From an uncultured Eubacteriaceae bacterium (GTDB lineage: Bacteria; Bacillota; Clostridia; Lachnospirales; CAG-274): 6,909 bases of DNA. The notes beneath the pieces are model-generated. The model was not told the origin of the DNA, searched no databases, and worked only from the letters and a program-made list of their open reading frames with translations. A program made the position numbers and the translations under genes. The stretch covers positions 1-6,909 of the forward strand of contig CAMNCZ010000052.1 in assembly GCA_946534775.1 (NCBI GenBank), in the 5' to 3' direction. How positions within the stretch are numbered: position 1 is the stretch's first letter; each line of letters opens with the position of its first letter. Shown in pieces: positions 1 through 6,133 of this stretch.

Positions 1-1
1 A

Positions 2-30
2 TTGACAAACACAATTAAATTGTGTACAAT
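2..30 (+). promoter_or_regulatory. Sigma-A-type promoter of the gpx-ohrR operon
   Basis: A perfect -35 box TTGACA at 2-7 is separated by exactly 17 bases from a -10 box TACAAT at 25-30, one base off the TATAAT consensus. Transcription would start near 37-38, giving a leader of about 42 bases before the gpx start codon. The -10 box lies inside the second half of the OhrR-like operator, as expected for a promoter shut by repressor binding. The boxes are seen directly; promoter activity is inferred. Confidence 0.88.
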
Positions 31-38
31 GTAATTGC
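11..38 (+). promoter_or_regulatory. Double inverted-repeat OhrR operator
   Basis: Two 13-base palindromes sit side by side. The first, ACAATTAAATTGT (11-23), is perfect around its central base. The second, ACAATGTAATTGC (26-38), matches the same pattern with two deviations. Their centres are 15 bases apart. Sequence, half-site and spacing closely match the B. subtilis OhrR operator upstream of ohrA as I remember it. The site covers the promoter spacer and -10 box, so a bound dimer pair would block RNA polymerase. The ohrR gene is the last gene of this same operon, which implies negative autoregulation relieved by organic hydroperoxides. Confidence 0.88.
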
Positions 39-79
39 AAACAACAAATAGTAAAACAGTAAAGAAAAGAGGTTTTAAT

Positions 80-622
80 ATGAGTATATATGATTTTAAA
101 GTAAAGGCACAAGACGGCAGCGAGGTTTCGCTTGAACAGTACAAAGGCAAGGTCTTATTGGTAGTAAACACCGCAACGGAGTGCGGATTTACACCGCAGT
201 ATGAGGATCTTCAGAAACTTTATGACGAACATCAAAAAGACGGTCTGGAAATACTTGATTTTCCGTGCAATCAGTTCGGCAATCAGGCGCCCGGTTCCGA
301 CAATGAGATCCATACGTTTTGTACGGGCCGTTTTGGTGTGACATTCCCGCAGTTTGCAAAAATAGATGTAAACGGCGATAACGCCGATCCTTTATATAAG
401 TGGATAGTTGAAAATACAAAGTTTGAGGGTTTTGACAAAAATCCTATGGGTCTTGCTATGGCAGGTGTTCTCGGCAAGATAGACAAGGACTATAAAAACA
501 ACAGCAAGATAAAATGGAACTTTACAAAAATACTTATTGACCGTGAAGGAAATATCGTATCTCGTTTTGAACCCACAACAGCTATGAAAAAGGTAAAGGC
601 TAAAGTAGAGGAGGTATTGTAA
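80..622 (+). CDS. gpx: Glutathione peroxidase family thiol peroxidase (Cys type)
   Basis: This 180-residue cytoplasmic thioredoxin-fold peroxidase would reduce hydrogen peroxide and organic or lipid hydroperoxides. The family tetrad is visible: peroxidatic Cys35 in the T-x-E-C-G-F-T-P-Q-Y motif (codon TGC, so not selenocysteine), Gln69 in the FGNQAPG loop, and Trp146-Asn147 in WNFTK. Cys81, 46 residues after Cys35, fits the resolving cysteine of yeast Gpx3-like enzymes. It is therefore probably an atypical 2-Cys, thioredoxin-dependent enzyme rather than a true glutathione user; Cys63 is the third family cysteine. Length is normal and there is no signal peptide. The ATG at 80 is preferred because AAAGAGG lies just upstream (66-72); a TTG at 35 in frame overlaps the operator and precedes the likely transcript start. 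It is the first gene of the operon and its stop overlaps the next start by one base (TAATG). Confidence 0.96.
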   Translation: MSIYDFKVKAQDGSEVSLEQYKGKVLLVVNTATECGFTPQYEDLQKLYDEHQKDGLEILDFPCNQFGNQAPGSDNEIHTFCTGRFGVTFPQFAKIDVNGDNADPLYKWIVENTKFEGFDKNPMGLAMAGVLGKIDKDYKNNSKIKWNFTKILIDREGNIVSRFEPTTAMKKVKAKVEEVL

Positions 623-885
623 TGCATTTTGATTACAAAACGCAGAGTGTATGCGCACAAAAAATAAGTTTTGACCTTGAAGACGGAAAGGTCAGAAACG
701 TAAGTTTTACGGGCGGCTGCAACGGCAATTTAAAGGCAGTCTCAAAATTGGTTGACGGAATGACACCCGATGAAATAAACGAGGTGCTTGCAGGCAATAC
801 CTGCGGCTACAGACCCACGTCTTGTGCAGATCAGCTTGCAAAAGCCGTAATGCTTGCAAAGGAAGAAGAAAATAAAGCTGTTTGA
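622..885 (+). CDS. Four-cysteine TSCPD-domain protein (TIGR03905-like)
   Basis: This 87-residue soluble protein belongs to the small four-cysteine TSCPD group. Cysteines are at 11, 33 (in F-T-G-G-C-N-G-N), 61 (N-T-C-G) and 68 (T-S-C-A-D). The family motif TSCPD reads TSCAD here. Related domains lie at the C-terminus of some B12-dependent ribonucleotide reductases. The biochemical role of the stand-alone family is not established. The four conserved cysteines suggest a metal site or a redox-active thiol cluster, which is inference. The start overlaps the gpx stop codon, with GAGGAGGT at 609-616 inside the end of gpx, so translation is probably coupled. Placement between a thiol peroxidase and a flavodoxin, under an OhrR operator, points to a role in peroxide or thiol stress. 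Confidence 0.85.
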   Translation: MHFDYKTQSVCAQKISFDLEDGKVRNVSFTGGCNGNLKAVSKLVDGMTPDEINEVLAGNTCGYRPTSCADQLAKAVMLAKEEENKAV

Positions 886-900
886 TCGGAGAGATTATAT

Positions 901-1308
901 ATGAATGTTCAGGTAAGATACTACACACGTTCGGGCAACACAAAAAAACTTGCCGATGCAATTGCAGCAGCAGCGGGTACAAAGGCTGAAACGGTAGCTG
1001 TAGCGCTTAGCGAAAAAGCGGATATACTTTTTCTCGGCAGCTCGGTATATGCGGGCGGTGTTGACGAATCGGTGAAAAAATTTATTAAAGAAAACAAAGA
1101 TAAGATCGGCAAAATTTATAATTTCAGCACGGCGGCTCTGCCTGTCTCTACTTATAAAAACGTGAAAAAGACAGCGGATGAAGTAGGTGTGGAAATGGCC
1201 GAAAAGGATTTTCGCTGCAAAGGTTCGTTTATGGTTATGAACAAAAACAGGCCGAACGAGGACGATTTAAAAGCGGCGGAAGCTTTTGTGAAAGAAGTTT
1301 TGGGGTAA
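901..1308 (+). CDS. Short flavodoxin-like FMN protein
   Basis: This is a 135-residue flavodoxin-fold protein, expected to bind FMN and carry electrons in the cytoplasm. The phosphate-binding loop T-R-S-G-N-T-K-K-L lies at residues 9-17 directly after strand 1. The second loop, F-L-G-S-S-V-Y-A-G-G, lies at 44-53, and the third, N-F-S-T-A-A-L, at 74-80; both fit isoalloxazine-contacting loops. A single cysteine (Cys106, in F-R-C-K-G-S-F) is typical of the clostridial small flavodoxin-like group. It is slightly shorter than classical flavodoxins of about 140-150 residues. The start at 901 follows GGAGA at 888-892. It begins 15 bases after the TSCPD gene and ends 4 bases before ohrR, so it is cotranscribed. 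It could feed electrons to the peroxidase's reductant chain, but the partner cannot be read from sequence. Confidence 0.9.
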   Translation: MNVQVRYYTRSGNTKKLADAIAAAAGTKAETVAVALSEKADILFLGSSVYAGGVDESVKKFIKENKDKIGKIYNFSTAALPVSTYKNVKKTADEVGVEMAEKDFRCKGSFMVMNKNRPNEDDLKAAEAFVKEVLG

Positions 1309-1312
1309 AAAA

Positions 1313-1747
1313 ATGAGTGACAGATTTGATTGCTTAAAAATTGAAAATCAGCTTTGTTTTCCGCTGTATGCGTGTTCAAAGGAAATAATAAGGCGGTATA
1401 AACCTTTTCTTGACGAGATAGACCTGACCTATACCCAATATATCACTATGATGATATTGTGGGAGGAAAAATCGACCACGGTAAAAGATTTGGGTACAAG
1501 GCTCTATCTGGACTCGGGCACCTTGACCCCCGTACTGAAAAAGCTTGAGTCAAAGGGCTATATCGTGCGAAAACGCAGTGACAGTGATGAAAGAAGCCTT
1601 ATTGTTTCAATAACGGAAAAAGGTGAACTTTTACAAGAACAGGCAGTATGTATCCCCGAAAAAATGTCGGGCTGCGTTGACCTTGATAAAGATGAGGTCC
1701 GTCAGCTCTATACACTTCTGTATAAAATTTTAGAAAAAATGCAATAA
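1313..1747 (+). CDS. ohrR: OhrR, organic-hydroperoxide-sensing MarR-family repressor
   Basis: A 144-residue MarR-family winged helix-turn-helix protein that aligns closely by eye with B. subtilis OhrR. The reactive cysteine is Cys15 in E-N-Q-L-C-F-P-L-Y-A, and the tyrosines known to position it are kept at Tyr19, Tyr29 and Tyr40. The recognition helix is near 67-80 (D-S-G-T-L-T-P-V-L-K-K-L) and the wing contains D-E-R-S at 92-95. In the family, oxidation of the cysteine by organic peroxides releases the operator. Further cysteines at 7, 21, 113 and 121 are notable: Cys121 is near where the resolving cysteine of 2-Cys OhrR (Xanthomonas type) would fall. The SD (GGGGT, 1302-1306) is modest. This last gene of the operon is followed directly by the terminator and probably acts on the operator at 11-38. 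Confidence 0.94.
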   Translation: MSDRFDCLKIENQLCFPLYACSKEIIRRYKPFLDEIDLTYTQYITMMILWEEKSTTVKDLGTRLYLDSGTLTPVLKKLESKGYIVRKRSDSDERSLIVSITEKGELLQEQAVCIPEKMSGCVDLDKDEVRQLYTLLYKILEKMQ

Positions 1748-1784
1748 AAAACGCGGCGTGATATCGTTTTCACGCCGCGTTTTT
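1747..1784. terminator. Bidirectional rho-independent terminator
   Basis: An 11-base perfect GC-rich stem (1751-1761 pairing with 1770-1780, ACGCGGCGTGA arm) has an 8-base loop. It extends by four A-T pairs to 1747 and 1784. On the + strand it is followed by TTTT and then GCATTTTATTTG. On the - strand the stem runs into a T-run from the A-rich bases just after the ohrR stop. It therefore can end both the gpx-ohrR operon and the converging uvrA-chr-small ORF transcript. Confidence 0.92.
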
Positions 1785-1789
1785 GCATT

Positions 1790-1885
1790 TTATTTGTTTA
1801 TCTTTTGCGAAACAAGTATACAGGCTATCATAAACCCCAATATACTGCCTGCGGAAAGCGCCGCAAATAAATATAAAAAAATCAT
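1790..1885 (-). CDS. 31-residue hydrophobic small membrane protein
   Basis: A short ORF on the minus strand encodes MIFLYLFAALSAGSILGFMI followed by ACILVSQKINK. It has one transmembrane helix (about residues 2-26) with a small-residue G-x-x-x-G-like face, a single Cys22, and a basic polar tail. The start at 1885 is chosen because CGGAG ends 9 bases upstream; an in-frame ATG at 1894 touches that SD directly and is too close. The pattern (hydrophobic, A-G-x-x-x-G, Cys, short polar tail) recalls very small clostridial membrane proteins such as the DUF3789 type, but I cannot assign it. It lies 68 bases after the second CHR gene and just before the terminator, so it is the probable last gene of the uvrA operon. 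A weak -10-like TATACT (1923-1918) might also drive it alone. The evidence is SD, composition and position, not homology. Confidence 0.6.
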   Translation of the reverse strand: MIFLYLFAALSAGSILGFMIACILVSQKINK

Positions 1886-1953
1886 CTGTATCATCTCCGA
1901 AATTTATTTTCATTAATAGTATATCCGCAGATGAAAAATTTAAACACAAAATT

Positions 1954-2514
1954 TTAAAATCCGATAATTATTCCCGCTGCCGCACTGAGTGCTATATACA
2001 AAACAGGGTGTTTTTTGAATTTTCTCATAAGGAAAAACAAAATAAAAGCAAAAATAATGCCTTTTATATGTAAACCGTCGGCAAAATTGCCCTGTAAAAT
2101 AAGTTTTGGGAAAACAAGACAGCTTGTAACAACACCAAGTCCCGCAGAAGTTACCAACGCCATTGATGCGGGGCGCAGGCCGCCGAAAATGCTTTGGACA
2201 TTTTTGCTTTCTTTAAACTTTTGCAAAAACATCCTGACAATTACACAAACTATTATCGACGGCAGCACAAGGCCTGCTGTAGCGGTGATGCCGCCTAATA
2301 TGCCCTGTATCTTAAAGCCCGTATATGTGGCCATATTTACACCTATAGGCCCCGGGGTGGACTCGCTGACAGCTATCATATCAATTATACTTGAGGCATC
2401 AAACCAGCCTGTCTTGGCGGCAATTTCGTATAAAAAGGGCAGTGTGGCAAGTCCGCCGCCGACCGCAAACAGACCTACCTTAAAAAACTCCCAGAATAAT
2501 TTAAGAAAAATCAT
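1954..2514 (-). CDS. chrA: CHR (chromate transporter) family protein, second half-size subunit
   Basis: A 186-residue integral membrane protein of the chromate ion transporter family, short-chain type with one CHR domain (full-length ChrA carries two, about 400 residues). Visible signatures are F-x-x-G-L-F-A-V-G-G-G-L-A-T-L-P (residues 11-26) and S-T-P-G-P-I-G-V-N-M-A-T-Y-T-G (52-66). Hydrophobic segments lie around 70-95, 115-135 and 148-162, with a final one at 170-186. Short CHR proteins usually come as tandem pairs that work together, as in B. subtilis. The start codon overlaps the stop of the preceding CHR gene (ATGA, 2514-2511), with a full AAGGAGG at 2531-2525 inside that gene. Chromate export is the known family activity; the natural substrate in a gut-type anaerobe may be another oxyanion. 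Confidence 0.92.
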   Translation of the reverse strand: MIFLKLFWEFFKVGLFAVGGGLATLPFLYEIAAKTGWFDASSIIDMIAVSESTPGPIGVNMATYTGFKIQGILGGITATAGLVLPSIIVCVIVRMFLQKFKESKNVQSIFGGLRPASMALVTSAGLGVVTSCLVFPKLILQGNFADGLHIKGIIFAFILFFLMRKFKKHPVLYIALSAAAGIIIGF

Positions 2515-3065
2515 TTTTTGTCTGCCTCCTTCAGTTCGGAAACTTTACCCGCAATAAAGCCGACAAGCCCTGCGCCTATGACAAACAGGCTTGAACTTAT
2601 ATCGGTAAAAAGCGATAGAAGCAGTACTGCCGCAAAAATCACAACGCCGAGTTTGTTTTTTACGGATTTATTCCATAATTTTGTTACAGCATCAAGCACA
2701 AGTACGCACACACATACTTGTATTCCGCTGAAAGCGCGCTGAACTATCGGGTTTTCCGCATAGTTTGTCAAAAGCCCTGCGATTGTAAGTATAATTATCG
2801 AGGGACAGAACACCATACCCGCAGTTGCCGCAAAAGCGCCCGCAACACCGCCTATCTTATGGCCGATAAATGTTGAAACATTTACCGCAATAACACCCGG
2901 AGTGCATTGTCCCAAAGCAAAATAATCAAGTATTTCTTCCTGCGTTGCCCAACCTTTTTTGTTTACTATCTCGCGTTCAAGCAGAGGCAGCATAGCATAC
3001 CCGCCGCCAAAACAGACTGCTCCCATTTTGGCAAATGTCAAAAACAACTCTAATATTTTTTTCAT
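2511..3065 (-). CDS. chrA: CHR (chromate transporter) family protein, first half-size subunit
   Basis: A 184-residue membrane protein with a single CHR domain, partner of the downstream CHR protein. It shows F-A-K-M-G-A-V-C-F-G-G-G-Y-A-M-L-P-L-L (residues 11-29) and the second signature G-Q-C-T-P-G-V-I-A-V-N-V-S-T-F-I-G (52-68). Val58 replaces the proline of the usual T-P-G-P, while the partner keeps it, so the two halves are not equivalent. Hydrophobic spans follow at about 72-98, 108-126 and 135-173, and the C-terminus is charged (E-L-K-E-A-D-K-K). The start at 3065 has CGGAG seven bases upstream. It begins only 20 bases after the uvrA stop, with no terminator or obvious promoter between, so it is probably cotranscribed with uvrA. 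The two products are expected to form a heteromeric oxyanion transporter in the cytoplasmic membrane. Confidence 0.93.
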   Translation of the reverse strand: MKKILELFLTFAKMGAVCFGGGYAMLPLLEREIVNKKGWATQEEILDYFALGQCTPGVIAVNVSTFIGHKIGGVAGAFAATAGMVFCPSIIILTIAGLLTNYAENPIVQRAFSGIQVCVCVLVLDAVTKLWNKSVKNKLGVVIFAAVLLLSLFTDISSSLFVIGAGLVGFIAGKVSELKEADKK

Positions 3066-3085
3066 AAGATCGCTCCGTTACAATT

Positions 3086-5911
3086 TTATTTCAACAGCGG
3101 TTTCAAGTACTGTCCCGTATAGGATCTTTTGCATTTCGCAACTTCTTCGGGCGTGCCCTGTGCAACTATCGTGCCGCCGCCGCTGCCGCCTTCGGGACCG
3201 AGATCTATAATATAATCGGCTGTTTTTATAACATCAAGGTTATGTTCTATAACTACAACGGTGTTGCCGCCGTCGGTAAGCTGCTGCAATATGCCTATAA
3301 GTTTTTTTACATCGTGTGTATGCAGACCCGTTGTCGGTTCGTCAAGTACATAAATGGTACGGCCCGTGCTGCGTCTGCTCAGTTCGGTCGCAAGCTTTAC
3401 ACGCTGCGCCTCGCCGCCCGAAAGGGTGGTGGAACTTTGGCCGAGTTTTACATAGCCCAAGCCTACCTGCTTTAATGTTTCAAGCTTTGGTTTAAGTTTT
3501 GGCAGATTTTCAAAGAAAGAATATGCTTCGTCAATTGTCATATCCAATACATCGCTTATTGTTTTGCCTTTGTACTTTACTTCAAGCGTTTCACGGTTGT
3601 AGCGCTTGCCGTGACATACCTCGCAGGGAACGAAGATATCGGGTAAAAAGTGCATCTCTATTTTAACGATACCGTCACCCGAGCAGGCCTCGCAGCGGCC
3701 GCCTTTTACATTAAAACTGAAACGTCCTTTCTGATAACCGCGCATTTTTGCATCGGGTGTCTGCGCAAAAAGGTCGCGTATAAGGTCGAACAAGCCTGTG
3801 TATGTTGCGGGGTTTGAACGCGGAGTGCGGCCGATGGGACTTTGGTCTATTGCAATTATCTTGTCGAAATATTCCACACCCTTTATTTCTTTGTGCTTAC
3901 CCGCTTTTAATTTGGCACGGTTAAGTTTTTTCGCAAGCGCTTTGTAGAGGATCTCGTTTACAAGCGAACTCTTGCCCGAACCCGATACACCTGTTACACA
4001 GATAAAGCGTTCAAGCGGTATTTTCACATCTATATTTTTAAGATTGTTTTCCTGCGCTCCGATTATTTCAAGCACGTTTTCGCAGCTGTTTCTGCGTGTT
4101 TCGGGAACTTCTATCTTACGTCTGCCGCTTAGATAATCGCCCGTTATCGAGGTCTCGCATTTTAACAGTTCGGGGAAGGTGCCCGCAAAAATGACATTTC
4201 CGCCGTTGTTCCCTGCCTTTGGACCGATATCCACGATATAATCGGCCTCACGCATAGTGTCCTCGTCGTGTTCGACAACTATCAAAGTGTTGCCTATATC
4301 GCACAGATGGCGCAGTGTGGCAAGCAGTTTGCCGTTGTCGCGCTGATGCAGGCCTATACTCGGCTCGTCAAGGATATATAAAACGCCTACAAGGCCCGAC
4401 CCTATCTGCGTTGCAAGCCTTATTCGCTGCGCCTCGCCGCCCGAAAGCGTACCCGCCGTTCTGTCAAGTGAAAGATAGTCAAGGCCGACATCTACAAGAA
4501 AACCTATTCTTGCGTTTATCTCTTTTAAAATTTCACCGCCTATAGCTCTCTGACGTTCGGTAAGCTGTAAGTTTTCAAAAAATGTTTTAAGGTCCTTTAT
4601 TGAAAGTGCGGTAACATCCGATATGCTTTTATCGCCTACAGTGACCGCAAGCACCTCGGGTTTAAGCCTTTGGCCGTGACAGGTGGGACAGGGGATATTT
4701 ACCATCATACCCTCGTATTCTTCACGCGCATAGTCAGAACTGCTTTCGCTGTATCTGCGCTGCATCGTGCTTACAACACCCTCAAAACGGTGCTCGTAGT
4801 AATGTCTTTCGCCGCGGGCATAGTACGGTATTTTAAGTTTATCGGGTGCGCCGTATAAAATAATGTGCCTTACCTTGTCAGAAAGGTCTTTGAAAGGTGT
4901 GTCAAGGCTGAAATCGTACTTTTCCGAAAGTGCGGTAAATACGGAATTTGCCATACTGTCGGGCGATTTTATGTTGTTGAAGCCCATTGCGTTTACGGCA
5001 CCTTGGCTTATACTTAATTCGGGGTCGGGGATTATCTGTTCTTCGTCAAATATCATTTTAAAGCCGATACCCGAACAATCGGGGCAGGCGCCGCTTGGGT
5101 TATTGAACGAAAACAGGCGCGGTTCTATCTCGGCAATGCTTATATCACAGTCGGGGCAGGCAAAATGCTGGCTGAAAGTGATAATGTCGCCGCCGTTTAC
5201 CTCAACATTCATTATGCCGCCCGAAAGTGCCATAACAGTCTCGACGGATTCACTTAAACGCTGCTGTATGCCGTCTTTTACGACAAGTCGGTCTACAACG
5301 ATCTCTATTGTGTGTTTTTTGTTTTTTTCTACGGTTATCTCTTCACTCAGGTCATAGACTATGCCGTCAACACGCACACGCACATAGCCGCTTTTTTTTG
5401 CATCTTCCAGAAGTTTTGTGTGTTCGCCTTTTCTGCCGCGTACCACGGGCGCCAAAAGCTGAATTTTTGTCCTTTCGGGCAAAGCGAGTATTTTGTCCAC
5501 TATCTGATCGACAGTCTGCTTTTCGATAACCTTGCCGCATTTGGGACAGTGCGGTATGCCGACACGCGCAAAGAGCAGACGAAGATAATCGTAAATTTCG
5601 GTTACGGTGCCGACGGTAGAACGCGGGTTGTTGTTGGTGGTCTTTTGATCGATGGAAATGGCGGGGGAAAGTCCCTCTATGCTGTCAACATCGGGTTTTT
5701 CCATCTGTCCCAGAAACATACGCGCGTATGACGAAAGACTCTCAACATAGCGTCTTTGACCTTCGGCATAGATCGTATCAAAGGCAAGACTGGATTTGCC
5801 CGAACCGCTAAGCCCCGTAAAAACGACCAGTTCGTCACGAGGTATCTCCAGGTCAATGCCTTTTAAATTGTTTTCTCTTGCACCTTTTATAATGATTTTT
5901 TTATGTTCCAT
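3086..5911 (-). CDS. uvrA: UvrA, excinuclease ABC subunit A
   Basis: A complete 941-residue UvrA, the DNA damage sensor of nucleotide excision repair, which acts as a dimer and loads UvrB. Both ABC ATPase modules are intact. Module 1 has Walker A G-L-S-G-S-G-K-S (33-40), signature L-S-G-G-E-A-Q (489-495) and Walker B L-Y-I-L-D-E-P (511-517). Module 2 has Walker A at 641-648, signature at 830-836 and Walker B at 853-859. Two CxxC pairs form zinc module 1 (Cys252, 255, 276, 279), and a second set forms the DNA-binding zinc finger (Cys740, 743, 763, 766), almost the same positions as in E. coli UvrA. Further CxxC pairs at 122/125 and 408/411 are common in the family. The ATG at 5911 has AGGA six bases upstream and a promoter at 5983-5954. 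It is the first gene of the minus-strand operon. No canonical LexA box is visible upstream. Confidence 0.98.
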   Translation of the reverse strand: MEHKKIIIKGARENNLKGIDLEIPRDELVVFTGLSGSGKSSLAFDTIYAEGQRRYVESLSSYARMFLGQMEKPDVDSIEGLSPAISIDQKTTNNNPRSTVGTVTEIYDYLRLLFARVGIPHCPKCGKVIEKQTVDQIVDKILALPERTKIQLLAPVVRGRKGEHTKLLEDAKKSGYVRVRVDGIVYDLSEEITVEKNKKHTIEIVVDRLVVKDGIQQRLSESVETVMALSGGIMNVEVNGGDIITFSQHFACPDCDISIAEIEPRLFSFNNPSGACPDCSGIGFKMIFDEEQIIPDPELSISQGAVNAMGFNNIKSPDSMANSVFTALSEKYDFSLDTPFKDLSDKVRHIILYGAPDKLKIPYYARGERHYYEHRFEGVVSTMQRRYSESSSDYAREEYEGMMVNIPCPTCHGQRLKPEVLAVTVGDKSISDVTALSIKDLKTFFENLQLTERQRAIGGEILKEINARIGFLVDVGLDYLSLDRTAGTLSGGEAQRIRLATQIGSGLVGVLYILDEPSIGLHQRDNGKLLATLRHLCDIGNTLIVVEHDEDTMREADYIVDIGPKAGNNGGNVIFAGTFPELLKCETSITGDYLSGRRKIEVPETRRNSCENVLEIIGAQENNLKNIDVKIPLERFICVTGVSGSGKSSLVNEILYKALAKKLNRAKLKAGKHKEIKGVEYFDKIIAIDQSPIGRTPRSNPATYTGLFDLIRDLFAQTPDAKMRGYQKGRFSFNVKGGRCEACSGDGIVKIEMHFLPDIFVPCEVCHGKRYNRETLEVKYKGKTISDVLDMTIDEAYSFFENLPKLKPKLETLKQVGLGYVKLGQSSTTLSGGEAQRVKLATELSRRSTGRTIYVLDEPTTGLHTHDVKKLIGILQQLTDGGNTVVVIEHNLDVIKTADYIIDLGPEGGSGGGTIVAQGTPEEVAKCKRSYTGQYLKPLLK

Positions 5912-5953
5912 ATTTATTCCTGCTTTTGTAAGATTTTTTACTGTATCTGTTTT

Positions 5954-5983
5954 ATTATACCGCTATAATCGGTCGTTGTCCAA
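5954..5983 (-). promoter_or_regulatory. uvrA promoter
   Basis: Reading the minus strand, TTGGAC (5983-5978) is followed after 18 bases by a perfect TATAAT (5959-5954), about 42 bases before the uvrA start codon. An imperfect inverted repeat, ACCG...CGGT (5959-5973), lies in the spacer and could be an operator or chance. No GAAC-N4-GTTC type LexA box is seen between 5912 and 6133, so SOS control of uvrA is not supported here. Confidence 0.75.
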
Positions 5984-6019
5984 TGTTTTGCGTAAATAAT
6001 AAAATATATGTCAAATAAG

Positions 6020-6048
6020 TTGATTTAATAAAAGAAATATGATAAAAT
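6020..6048 (+). promoter_or_regulatory. Candidate promoter for the membrane-anchored protein gene
   Basis: TTGATT (6020-6025), 17 bases, then TAAAAT (6043-6048) gives a reasonable sigma-A match, with transcription starting near 6055 and a leader of about 80 bases. The region is very A+T-rich, so chance matches are likely. If this promoter is used, the ATG at 6039 cannot be translated from the resulting transcript. Confidence 0.45.
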
Positions 6049-6131
6049 ATAAAAAATATAGCTTTTGCGAAACGGAAGCCTATTATCATAACCCGATGGA
6101 TGATGTTATTTATATGAAAAAGGAGCTTTAA
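6039..6131 (+). CDS. Possible 30-codon small ORF upstream of the membrane protein gene
   Basis: An open frame of 30 codons begins MIKYKKYSFCETEAYYHNPM and ends in D-D-V-I-Y-M-K-K-E-L, with the stop three bases before the next ATG. Its last codons (AAA AAG GAG) form the ribosome binding site of the next gene, an arrangement often seen in coupled genes. Against it, the SD upstream is weak (AAAGAAAT) and the start lies beside a candidate -10 box. A shorter 11-codon reading from the ATG at 6096 has no SD. The peptide is polar and tyrosine-rich with no recognised family. It may be a leader peptide, a small protein or chance. Confidence 0.28.
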   Translation: MIKYKKYSFCETEAYYHNPMDDVIYMKKEL

Positions 6132-6133
6132 AA

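Noticed and set aside
35..79. In-frame TTG start at 35 that would extend Gpx by 15 residues
   Set aside because: It lies in the operator, at or before the predicted transcript start, and has no SD. The ATG at 80 has a good SD and gives the normal family N-terminus.
392..658. Minus-strand frame of 88 codons across the gpx 3' end
   Set aside because: Antisense to a certain gene, no SD, no recognisable domain.
2015..2557. 180-codon open frame on the + strand across the CHR genes
   Set aside because: It is antisense to two clear membrane protein genes, and its proline/threonine-rich product is what a reversed hydrophobic gene gives.
4863..5731. Long + strand open frames (164 and 139 codons) inside uvrA
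   Set aside because: The opposite strand encodes an uninterrupted UvrA with all motifs; these are shadow frames.
1802..6073. Shared 12-base string CTTTTGCGAAAC at 1802-1813 and 6062-6073
   Set aside because: One copy lies in the small ORF (antisense of V-S-Q-K) and the flanks do not match. There is no symmetry or third copy, so it is probably chance.
5912..6133. LexA (SOS) box upstream of uvrA
   Set aside because: No GAAC-N4-GTTC type palindrome was found in the intergenic region. Only an imperfect ACCG...CGGT repeat is present.
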